Part shown: piece by piece, positions 39,430 to 47,455 of the stretch | Layout: every line of letters begins with the position of its first letter | How positions within the stretch are numbered: position 1 is the stretch's first letter | NCBI GenBank assembly: GCA_016124975.1 | Contig: WGMP01000026.1 | Location: 1-64,000 of the forward strand | DNA from: Phycisphaera sp. | Lineage (GTDB): Bacteria; Planctomycetota; Phycisphaerae; Phycisphaerales; SM1A02 | Reading direction: 5' to 3' | Length of the DNA: 64,000 nt | Program-made: the position numbers and the translations under genes | The notes under the pieces: generated by a model | Told to the model about the DNA's origin: nothing | Seen by the model: the letters and a program-made list of their open reading frames with translations, nothing else | The model's database searches: none

Positions 39430-41182
39430 GGCGAATTGCCTCCATTGTCTCACTGATGAGCTGGCCGCGAGCTTGCAACTCGCCGAGCGGCGCGTTGACT
39501 GCGGAACCGATAAACGCGTCGACGCATCCCTCGCCGCAGATCGAAAGTGCAAGCTCAAGCCGTTCCATCGGGGCGGGCTCGTCCGTGCAGCAGAAGGACT
39601 CCAGCCCTGTGACGTTGCCGATTGTCCAGTCATTCAGCAGTTCGGCAAGATCCTGTGGTCCGACGCTGCCATTTGCATCGACGTCCTCAGCCAAAGGGCT
39701 GCACGGATCAGACAACAAACCCCACGTGTTCAGAAGGCTCGCGAGGTCGAGCGAGTTCACGACAAGATCGGCGTTGATGTCGGACATGCGAGTCGCGACA
39801 AACACGCGATGTGATGGCTGCTGGGAGACACCAACGAATAGACCTGACTCGCTTGCGTCGTAGGCGGCAAGAGCGCTCCAGTTCTCGCACTGTGGGGACC
39901 AAACACGCGGATTCGCGGAGTCAAGGTCTTGAACAACAGTTGGCGCGAGGCCAAATTCTGCATGCCAAGATCCGTCGCACTCATCCCAGATCACAGCGGA
40001 AGTGAACGACTGATGAATTCCAGGTGTTGAAGCGATTGTGGCCGCGCCCGCAACGCGCGTACCCCCTCCGAGATTGCGACGGACACCGAGTGCAACGGAC
40101 GAGTCACTCCCGACCGACATCGGCACAAACTGCTGGAGATCACGGCTTGTTGGGCTCCAGGTCAGATTCTCCCAGATGACGGCACGCTGAGCACACTGGG
40201 GATCCGAGTCGGCCTCGAGTGCGCGTCCAACAACGGTGTTGGCGTCACGCGCTCGAATGGCTTCAGCGGATGGCACAGAGGCCCCAGTGACATGTTGGAC
40301 GAGCATGTTCGGCGGATCCCATCGAAATGCCCGCGACGCTGAGAATTGACACGGTCCCGACAGGACGACAGAGCATGAGGACGGTATCTCGTAGTGTCCG
40401 ACTCCCCAAATCGATGAGCCGTCACACGCGAATCCAAACAGGGATTCACGGAATATGGTCGCCGATCCCTCGAGCAACTGGTCGGGCAAGGTCGCGCCTG
40501 CGAGCGCGATGCTGTCCCCGATGAACGCACGCGCGACAGACGAGCTTGAACTGCCGCCAGGCCCACCTCCTGAACCCTCGCATGTGGCCGTTGTCATCCC
40601 CGCGACCGTTACGCCCGCAGCGCGGTCGATGCCAAATGCAGCCGACGCCGCGCTCGGCGGCGGCGAAATGGCAAACGCCGCTACAGGTGTTCCCACCGAA
40701 GTCAAGTCCCACCTCACGGCAGAGTCGGCTGAAACTCCAACTGCAAGACCGGAGTCAGACAGATCGCAGGCTGCGGATTCGATTGGGGCTTCCGCCGTCT
40801 CGCCGAGCCCGGGAAGTCGTGAAACTCCAGCTGGAATCGCGTATCCCGATAGTGTCCGCGGTGCCCAGGCCCACGCGACCTCCGAAGTAGACCCCCCACC
40901 TGCTGGTGCAACCTCTACGCTCCCCACGACGACTCCGTCTGCATTCAACGACAGGCGGCGGGAACCGGCGTCTCCACTCCAGCCCGTCGGAAGATAGAGC
41001 CGCGGGCCGAGTGGACTCAGATCGAGCAAAACGGCCTTCCATCGCCGGCAGTTCCCGGAGATCCCGTCCACCGCGAGCGCGTTGGGTGCCGCAGCATTCG
41101 TTGACAAGAGTGCGATGACGGAGACCGTTGCGGGCGACAAATAGACCCCAGGTGTCATGCTTGATTTGATCGATCCACCCAT
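39416..41182 (-). CDS. Large exported protein with dockerin-like C-terminus
   Basis: 588 residues. The N-terminus is only weakly signal-like (hydrophobic stretch VYLSPATVSVIALL). The body has repeated beta units with ALAVDGISGN, LNADGVVVGSVE, GLAVGV, GIDRAAG and AYDASESGLFVGVS motifs, similar to HAF-type repeats of surface proteins. At about 480-530 are two EF-hand/dockerin-like loops (DINADLVVNSLDLASLLNTW, DVDANGSVGPQDLAELLNDW). The gene is less GC-rich than its surroundings. Overlap with the downstream PEP-CTERM gene suggests a two-gene unit of cell-surface proteins. Confidence 0.75.
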   Translation of the reverse strand: MGGSIKSSMTPGVYLSPATVSVIALLSTNAAAPNALAVDGISGNCRRWKAVLLDLSPLGPRLYLPTGWSGDAGSRRLSLNADGVVVGSVEVAPAGGGSTSEVAWAWAPRTLSGYAIPAGVSRLPGLGETAEAPIESAACDLSDSGLAVGVSADSAVRWDLTSVGTPVAAFAISPPPSAASAAFGIDRAAGVTVAGMTTATCEGSGGGPGGSSSSSVARAFIGDSIALAGATLPDQLLEGSATIFRESLFGFACDGSSIWGVGHYEIPSSCSVVLSGPCQFSASRAFRWDPPNMLVQHVTGASVPSAEAIRARDANTVVGRALEADSDPQCAQRAVIWENLTWSPTSRDLQQFVPMSVGSDSSVALGVRRNLGGGTRVAGAATIASTPGIHQSFTSAVIWDECDGSWHAEFGLAPTVVQDLDSANPRVWSPQCENWSALAAYDASESGLFVGVSQQPSHRVFVATRMSDINADLVVNSLDLASLLNTWGLLSDPCSPLAEDVDANGSVGPQDLAELLNDWTIGNVTGLESFCCTDEPAPMERLELALSICGEGCVDAFIGSAVNAPLGELQARGQLISETMEAIRRATN

Positions 41183-41586
41183 CCGATTCCTCCGCGCATA
41201 GCTGCGAATCCGGGAAATCCGACCGCAAGCGCTATCCGATCAACGCCTGGAATCCATAAATTAGCAGACACAGGAGAATTGGCAAGACCTCAATCCCCTT
41301 TTTTGCGTTTAAACACTACATGGTGGTGAGAAAGTCGCAAAGAGGCCGCAAAACGAGGGCCTGCATCGCGAGATCATTGCGGATTGACGGCTTTCACCGA
41401 CCGATGTCAATTTGCCGCCGATCAAGGTAATGCTCATCAGAGCCCAGGCCGCCTCCGACTGGATCCAGACGGGACTTGTTGAAGCAGCCATGTATAGCCC
41501 TGACCAAGTCATCAGTTCATTGCGTCAGGTTTCAGGGAGTTGGGGATGTTGTCTGCCGCTGTACCTCGGCGCCAATATCCGCGAAG
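41183..41586. other. 404-bp intergenic region, lower GC
   Basis: No convincing gene. It separates the divergent genes at 41182 and 41587 and should carry both promoters. The interval 41255-41330 is locally AT-rich (CATAAATTAGCAG, CCCCTTTTTTGCGTTTAAAC). A plus-strand frame around 41412-41500 reads like a protein fragment (PPIKVMLIRAQAASDWIQTG) and may be the relic of a lost gene, but no family was recognised. No riboswitch or tRNA was found. Confidence 0.35.
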
Positions 41587-43929
41587 ATGTGGCGTATGTC
41601 CGCCCGATTCCTCTCATCGCTCTTTCGCATTGCGTTCGTCGTGGCTGCCATCGACTTGGCCGCCTGCGCGACGACTCAGACTGACATGATTGAGCCCGCG
41701 CGCGACGCCGCGGCCGCGCGCGCGTTCGCTGAACTCGCCACGCACGATGTCGCGTGGACGGCGCCTGGCGGCGACGAAGCGGGGTCGATGCCGATCGGAA
41801 ACGGCACCTTCGGCGCGAATGTCTGGTTCGACGCGAAGGGCGACCTGCTTGTGCTCCTCTCGCACACCGACGCGTTCAGCGAGATCGAGCGCCTGCTCAA
41901 GCTCGGCCGTGTGCGCGTTTCGTGCGACCCGCCGCTCTCGGTCGCGCCGTTCGCGCAGCGCATGCGTTTCGCGGACGGCATGATCGAGGTCGACGCGGGC
42001 GCGGGTGACGACCGCGCGACCGTGCGCGTGTGGATCGACAGCGCGAGCGAGGTGCTGCATGCGACGGTCGAGAGCGCGCGTCCGCGCACGGTCACCGCGA
42101 CGCTCGAGAACTGGCGCGACGCAGCGCGCACGCTCGAAGGCGGCGAGCGCAACAGCTCGTGGGTGATGCGCGACGCGCCTGCGTCGATCGCGCTCACGGA
42201 GTCGGCCGACATCGTGGTACCGGCCGAGGATTCACTTGGGGAATCGCCCGACGCGGTCGCGTGGTACCACCGCAACGAGTCGTCGATCGTGGCGTTCACG
42301 CTCGAGCACCAAGGACTGCTTGCGTTCGAGACGGCGTTTCCTGATCCGCTCATCCTGCGCACCTTCGGCGGCCGCATCGATGGCGAAGGCTTCGCGCGCA
42401 CCGACGCGAACACGATGCGCAGCACCGCGCCGAACACGAGCCACGCGCTGCGCGTCACCGTCGCCTGCTCGCAGGCCGACGACCTTGCATCGTGGCAGAG
42501 GCGCCTGGCGTCGGTGGCCGCGAATGCAGCCGATCACGCCGCGTCGCGCGCACGCACCGCGGCGTGGTGGAGCGCGCGTTTCGCGACAAGCTGGGTCTTC
42601 GTCGACATGCCCGAGGCCGAGCGCGGCGCGCTCGCGCTGTCGCAGGCCTACGCAGCGCAGCGGGCGGCTGCGCTTGCCGCGACGGGCGGCGTGTTCCCCG
42701 TGAAGTTCAACGGCTCGATCTTCACCGTCGCGCCGCGCTTCGTGAACGGCGAGCCCTACAACGACGACTTCCGCAGGTGGGGCGGCGACTACTGGTGGCA
42801 GAACACGCGGCTTCCGTACCACGGGATGCTCGCGCGCGGCGACGGCGACCGCCTGCGCTCGCTCGTCGACTTCTACTTCCGCGCGCTGCGCGGCTGCGCG
42901 GTGCGCGCGAAGGAGTACTACGGCGCGGACGGCGCGTACTTCCCCGAGACGATGACGACCTTCGCCACCTACTCGAACGGCGACTATGGCTGGAACCGCG
43001 AGGGCGTTGAGAAGAGCGTCGTCCAATGCCCGTGGTGGCAATGGGAGTGGAACCAGGGCTTCGAGCTCGTGGCGCTTCTGCTTGACCACTGGGACCACAC
43101 GGGCGACGAGCGCATGCTCGAGGAGCGCACCGTTCCCATGGCGCGCGAGGTGCTCCGCTACTTCGACACGCGATTCGCACGCGACGAGCGCGGCGTGCTC
43201 GTGATCTCGCCGACGCAGGCGCTCGAGACCTACTGGACGGGCGTGGTGAACGACCTGCCGTCGGTCGCGGGCCTGCGCGAGATCACGGCGCGGCTTCTTG
43301 CGCTTCCATCGGGCTTCGGCGGCCCCGACGACCGCGCGCTCTGGGAACGGATGCGCGCGTCCTGCCCGCCGCTGCCGCTGACGCCCGACGGCACGCGACT
43401 CGCGCCTGCCGAGAAGTTCGACCCCGTGCGCTCGAACTGCGAGAACCCCGAGCTCTATGCGGTGTGGCCGTTTTGGTTGCAGAGCGACATGCTCGAGATC
43501 GGCCGCGCGAGTTTCGCGTCGCGCATCGAGAAGATGACCCAAGGCTGGACGCAGGACGGCATGCAGGCCGCGCGCCTCGGCCTCGTCGACGAAGCCGCCG
43601 CGAATGTGCGCGCGAAGCTCGAGAACACCCACAAGAATTTCCGCTATCCGACCTTCTGGGGCCCGAACTTCGACTGGGTGCCCGACCAGTGCCATGGCTC
43701 GAACCTGCTGACGACCGTGCAGGAGATGCTGCTCCAGTCGCGGCCCGACGGCACGATCCATCTCCTGGCCGCGTGGCCGAAGTCGTGGGACGCGCGCTTT
43801 CGCCTGTACGGCGCTGCGGGCACGCGCATCACCGCCGAAGTGCGCGAAGGCGCCCTCGTGTCGCTTGAGGTCGACCCGCCCGCGCACCGCGCGCGGGTGC
43901 GGGTCGCGGAAGGGTGGGTGGCGCCATGA
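41587..43929 (+). CDS. DUF5703 domain lipoprotein, glycoside-hydrolase-like (alpha/alpha barrel)
   Basis: 780 residues. Lipobox DLAAC near residue 24 predicts a lipoprotein. The N-terminal beta domain (about 45-290) has the DUF5703 hallmark SMPIGNGTFGANVW followed by SHTDAFSEIERLLKLGRVRV. The C-terminal about 450 residues resemble the alpha/alpha barrel of GH95-type enzymes (WGGDYWWQNTRLPYHGML, WEWNQGFELVALLLDHW, NFDWVPDQCHGSNLLTTVQE, HLLAAWPKSWDARF). It may cleave a fucose- or galactose-containing glycan, but substrate is inferred only from the fold. An alternative ATG is at 41596. The stop overlaps the next gene's ATG by four bases. Confidence 0.85.
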   Translation: MWRMSARFLSSLFRIAFVVAAIDLAACATTQTDMIEPARDAAAARAFAELATHDVAWTAPGGDEAGSMPIGNGTFGANVWFDAKGDLLVLLSHTDAFSEIERLLKLGRVRVSCDPPLSVAPFAQRMRFADGMIEVDAGAGDDRATVRVWIDSASEVLHATVESARPRTVTATLENWRDAARTLEGGERNSSWVMRDAPASIALTESADIVVPAEDSLGESPDAVAWYHRNESSIVAFTLEHQGLLAFETAFPDPLILRTFGGRIDGEGFARTDANTMRSTAPNTSHALRVTVACSQADDLASWQRRLASVAANAADHAASRARTAAWWSARFATSWVFVDMPEAERGALALSQAYAAQRAAALAATGGVFPVKFNGSIFTVAPRFVNGEPYNDDFRRWGGDYWWQNTRLPYHGMLARGDGDRLRSLVDFYFRALRGCAVRAKEYYGADGAYFPETMTTFATYSNGDYGWNREGVEKSVVQCPWWQWEWNQGFELVALLLDHWDHTGDERMLEERTVPMAREVLRYFDTRFARDERGVLVISPTQALETYWTGVVNDLPSVAGLREITARLLALPSGFGGPDDRALWERMRASCPPLPLTPDGTRLAPAEKFDPVRSNCENPELYAVWPFWLQSDMLEIGRASFASRIEKMTQGWTQDGMQAARLGLVDEAAANVRAKLENTHKNFRYPTFWGPNFDWVPDQCHGSNLLTTVQEMLLQSRPDGTIHLLAAWPKSWDARFRLYGAAGTRITAEVREGALVSLEVDPPAHRARVRVAEGWVAP

Positions 43930-46900
43930 ATGCGCGCGATGCGGCACTCGCCATAAGGCTTCTGCGCGCGTCAGCCTTCGCGATCGCGACGGTGCTCACC
44001 GCGACGCCGTGCGCCGCGCAGCCCCGGCAGGACGAGAGGCAGCCGCGAGGTTCCGCGTCGACCGCGGAGAGCGAGGCGATCACCCGCTACGAGGAGCTCG
44101 CAGCGCGCGTAGACGCGGCGTACACGATGGACGCCGACGACGGGTGGGAACCGTTCGTGGTGTCGGGTGTCGCAAACGAGGCTGTGACGAAGTGGCTCGA
44201 GGCCGTGCGTCCCATCGGCCCGGGGCTGATCGCGGCGGTGCGACTTCCGTACGAGAGCAAGATCGATCCCGAGCAGGGATGGAGCCGGCAGCCTCCCTCG
44301 CTGTCGCCCCAGCGCTTGCTTGCGAGAGCTGCGCGGCTCCTCGCGCATGACGCCGCGCTTCGCGGCGACCATGTGACAAAGCTCGATCTCCTGCGTGCCC
44401 AACTCCAGCTTGCAGGACAACTGAAGGAGCAACCTGAGACAACAAGCGCGCTTGTACATGCAGGCATCGTCGCCATCCACGCGAAGACCGTCGATGAACT
44501 GATCGATCGTGGCGCGATCGATTCCACCGAAGCGAATGCGCTGCTTGAGACGCGACGAGATGTCGCGGTAGTCTTGCGCGCGCACCTGTTGGCGGGTCTG
44601 CGCAACGACGCGGAGATCCTCGTGGCGGAGACGCGGAGGCTTCACGCCAATGGAGCCGAGCGGGCGAAGAGACAGCTTGAGGCGCGCGGGCTTGGCGAGA
44701 TGGCGAAGCTGCTCGGGGGCGACAAGATCCAGAAGCTTGCGGATTCGATCGCGTACAGGGATGCGATCGTCGCGGCCACCGCGGTGGAAGACGACGCAAT
44801 GCTGCTCGCGGCGGTTCGCTCGATCGAGGAGCGCGCGGTCGCAGGGACGCTTGGACCATGGGTCGCCGAGTTGGGTCGCGCGAATGCGAGTTCGGTCATG
44901 GCTCAACAGTCGGTGCAGAGGCAACTCGCGATGCAGGAGGACGCACTCTTCGGCCTCGAGGATGGGGTATACGAACCCGTTCACCTCATCAACGCGGCGC
45001 CGCACTATCTCACGGCGTCGAAGTCCGCCGAGTCGCTTTCGCCCGACATGCAGCGAAGGATCATCGCGCTTCGCAGCGCCCCCGACGGTGGAACGGAAGA
45101 GGAGCAGCGCGCCGTACGCGGGGCGATCGAGGCACTCCGGCCGCAGCTGATCGACCGAATCCTGCGGGCGACGAAGCATGAGCGCTGCGTCTTCGATGCG
45201 ATCAGGCATCTGAGCGGCCCTCATCCCTCGCTTGTGCAGGAAGGGTGCGAGGGCGCATTGGGCGCGCTTCGCATCATGCTCTTCGATCCGCTGCTTCCCG
45301 GCGCACGGCCGGCGGATGCGCCGACAGCCGTCGACGCCTGCGTCGCGTCGCTTGTTGCGATCCGGCACTTCGCGGAGGGCGGCGGAATCGGGAATCCGCT
45401 CGTCGCACAGCGCTTCTCGCGCGATGTCGCGGCGGTGCTCGAGGAACTCGCAACGCGCGGTTCGCTGGACCGAAAGGCGCGTCGACGGCTCGGCGCCGAA
45501 TTGTCGCGTCTCGATCCGGACGATCCGTTCGGCCTGCGCGGCGGCATCGACTTCGAGCGCGCCCACATCGCGACGATGGGCCAGCCGATGTTCGCGGAAC
45601 CGCGCGAGCACTCCGCGTTCGGCCGAAAGCGCCTCGCCGATCTCACGCCCGACCATGTCGGATTTCTCGTGGGAACGCTGACCGGTCTGCGGCCGGCGAT
45701 CGCGAGCGAACCGTGCGAGTGCTCATTCGATGGACCGTTGCTTGATCTTCGCGGTCTCTTCGATCTCGATGACCTCGAGTCCGCGCAGGCGCAGTCGAGC
45801 CAACTACGCACGCGCATCTACTCGTCCCTCGACGGGGAGCAAGTCGATGAGCCCTCGGCGCTCGATGGCCTCGCGGTGACCAAGCCCATCGACATGGAAG
45901 CACGCCTTGCCGAGGCGACCGCGGACTTCGAGCGGCTGCAGGCGCTCGTGCAGGTCGAGCCACAGGCGGGCAGCGCAGCGCCGCAGCCGCCGAGCAAGGC
46001 CTTGATCGCGCAGAACGCGCGCATGCCGAAGCCCGGGTCCGAGGGGCCCGCGGTCGAGGTGTACATGGAGGCGCTTGCGGGCGAAGACGGGTCGTACCGC
46101 TCGAAGCGGGGGCACGACGGAGTCGACGAGTTGCTCGTGCTCGTGGACAGGCTCGACAAGGACGAAGAGGCGCTCGCCCGCGCGAAGACGCTCATCGCTC
46201 AGATCATGCCCGACATTGCGAAGCTTCGCACCATCCGCGAGCGCCCCGTCTTCGGCGTGCCGTTCGTCGCGGGGCCGCTTAAGGACGCGAGGCTTGCGCG
46301 GTTTCTCGATGTTGCCGAAGCGGAGACTCGTACGGGCCTCCTGACGAACACGCTGCTGCGCGCGCGGCGGCCCGGGCACTCGATGTTGATGCGTGCATCC
46401 GAGTTGATGCTCGCGTCGGCAGCGGTCGCGTTGCGCGAACAGCGCACTGGCGACTTCGCCGTCGACATCGAGACCGTGAGGATGGTCGCGCGCCACTTCG
46501 GGGAAGGCGAGGACTGGCTGGCTGCGATCGGACGGGATTTCGTTGAGACAGAGATCTGCCGGGCGATCTGCGGCGCTGTGTCTTCGCAGGCGGAGCACTT
46601 CACCGAAGAGCAGCTTGTCGGGCTTGCGGCCGCGATTCCCGTCCGAGGAGACGCGCTTCTACGGGCCATCGAGTTCGAGCGCCGGAAGATCGACGAGATC
46701 GCCGAACTTTGCTTCGCGGATGACGGTTCGGGTGATGGCGTGCCGCGAGACCCGGCGTTCGAGACGGTCTTCGGTCCCGCGCGGGGTGGACCGATCACCT
46801 TCGCTGGGCAGGACACGGAGTGGGAGGTCAAGCCGATCGGCCGTCGCGCGTATCTCGCGGCCGCGCACGGGTTGCTCGACCGGATTCTCGCCGCGGCACG

Positions 46901-47300
46901 CGCGCCGAGTGCGGATGAGGCGCTGGCATTGAGCCGCGAGCTCAACGAGCGGTACGGCGACACGCTTTCGAAGGACCGTACGGAGATCGAGGTCCCCGAC
47001 TTGGTTGGGCTCGACGCCGCCGCGCAGGCGAGCGGGCTTGTCCGGGTGCTCCAGCGCGAGAACCGTGCGCAGGCCGCCCGCGCCGTGATCGCGATCGTTC
47101 GCTTTGAGCGTGCGAAGGGCAGGTACCCCTCCGATCTCGCGGAGCTTGGCGGGTTCATGGACGAGACGCTCGGAAGCTGGGCCGCCGAGGGCGCTTGGTG
47201 GCGCTTCGCGGCGGGCAGCGCCTCCGCGAGACTTGAGGTGCCGTGGTATGGCGCCGACGACTACCTGCAGTTCTCGTTCCGATCGGCCTCGCGGCGGTAG
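43926..47300 (+). CDS. Large secreted protein, fusion of two sensor-like modules
   Basis: 1124 residues with a signal peptide (cleavage near CAAQ-P, about residue 33). Residues about 45-660 match the extracytoplasmic part of the PadR fusion at 47456 (shared CVFD, ALGALR, DACVASL, EPCECSFDGPLLD). Residues about 690-1124 match the post-membrane part of the protein at 49798 (EGPAVEVYMEALAGEDGSYR, CFADDGSGDGVPRD). It has neither the PadR domain nor the HAAS/membrane segment. Function unknown. The ATG at 43926 overlaps the upstream stop (ATGA); a GTG at 43914 is an alternative. It belongs to the DUF5703 lipoprotein transcript. Confidence 0.75.
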   Translation: MNARDAALAIRLLRASAFAIATVLTATPCAAQPRQDERQPRGSASTAESEAITRYEELAARVDAAYTMDADDGWEPFVVSGVANEAVTKWLEAVRPIGPGLIAAVRLPYESKIDPEQGWSRQPPSLSPQRLLARAARLLAHDAALRGDHVTKLDLLRAQLQLAGQLKEQPETTSALVHAGIVAIHAKTVDELIDRGAIDSTEANALLETRRDVAVVLRAHLLAGLRNDAEILVAETRRLHANGAERAKRQLEARGLGEMAKLLGGDKIQKLADSIAYRDAIVAATAVEDDAMLLAAVRSIEERAVAGTLGPWVAELGRANASSVMAQQSVQRQLAMQEDALFGLEDGVYEPVHLINAAPHYLTASKSAESLSPDMQRRIIALRSAPDGGTEEEQRAVRGAIEALRPQLIDRILRATKHERCVFDAIRHLSGPHPSLVQEGCEGALGALRIMLFDPLLPGARPADAPTAVDACVASLVAIRHFAEGGGIGNPLVAQRFSRDVAAVLEELATRGSLDRKARRRLGAELSRLDPDDPFGLRGGIDFERAHIATMGQPMFAEPREHSAFGRKRLADLTPDHVGFLVGTLTGLRPAIASEPCECSFDGPLLDLRGLFDLDDLESAQAQSSQLRTRIYSSLDGEQVDEPSALDGLAVTKPIDMEARLAEATADFERLQALVQVEPQAGSAAPQPPSKALIAQNARMPKPGSEGPAVEVYMEALAGEDGSYRSKRGHDGVDELLVLVDRLDKDEEALARAKTLIAQIMPDIAKLRTIRERPVFGVPFVAGPLKDARLARFLDVAEAETRTGLLTNTLLRARRPGHSMLMRASELMLASAAVALREQRTGDFAVDIETVRMVARHFGEGEDWLAAIGRDFVETEICRAICGAVSSQAEHFTEEQLVGLAAAIPVRGDALLRAIEFERRKIDEIAELCFADDGSGDGVPRDPAFETVFGPARGGPITFAGQDTEWEVKPIGRRAYLAAAHGLLDRILAAARAPSADEALALSRELNERYGDTLSKDRTEIEVPDLVGLDAAAQASGLVRVLQRENRAQAARAVIAIVRFERAKGRYPSDLAELGGFMDETLGSWAAEGAWWRFAAGSASARLEVPWYGADDYLQFSFRSASRR

Positions 47301-47340
47301 CGCGCGGGGCCCGACGGGTCGAGAACCCGCAGCAGCGCTG

Positions 47341-47416
47341 ATCCTTTGTGCGACAAAGTATCAAGATTCCGAACATCCCGACTCAAGGCATGCGTATACT
47401 CTGTGCGACAAAGTAT
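47341..47416 (+). promoter_or_regulatory. Twin dyad operators, probably for the PadR-type regulator
   Basis: A perfect 21-bp dyad ATACT-N-TGT-GCG-ACA-N-AGTAT lies at 47396-47416. A near-perfect copy (one mismatch, ATCCT) is at 47341-47361, 55 bp upstream. A likely -10 element TATACT (47395-47400) overlaps the downstream operator. The ATAC...GTAT outer arms fit known PadR sites. The position just upstream of the padR-containing gene (start 47456) suggests autoregulation. The upstream operator lies only 41 bp after the previous stop. Confidence 0.65.
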
Positions 47417-47455
47417 GCACGGCAGGGTTCGGCCCTTGCCCACGGAGGCAGTCCC

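Noticed and set aside
41309-41512. Minus-strand 67-codon frame in the intergenic gap
   Set aside because: No Shine-Dalgarno sequence and no recognisable motif; the opposite strand looks more protein-like.
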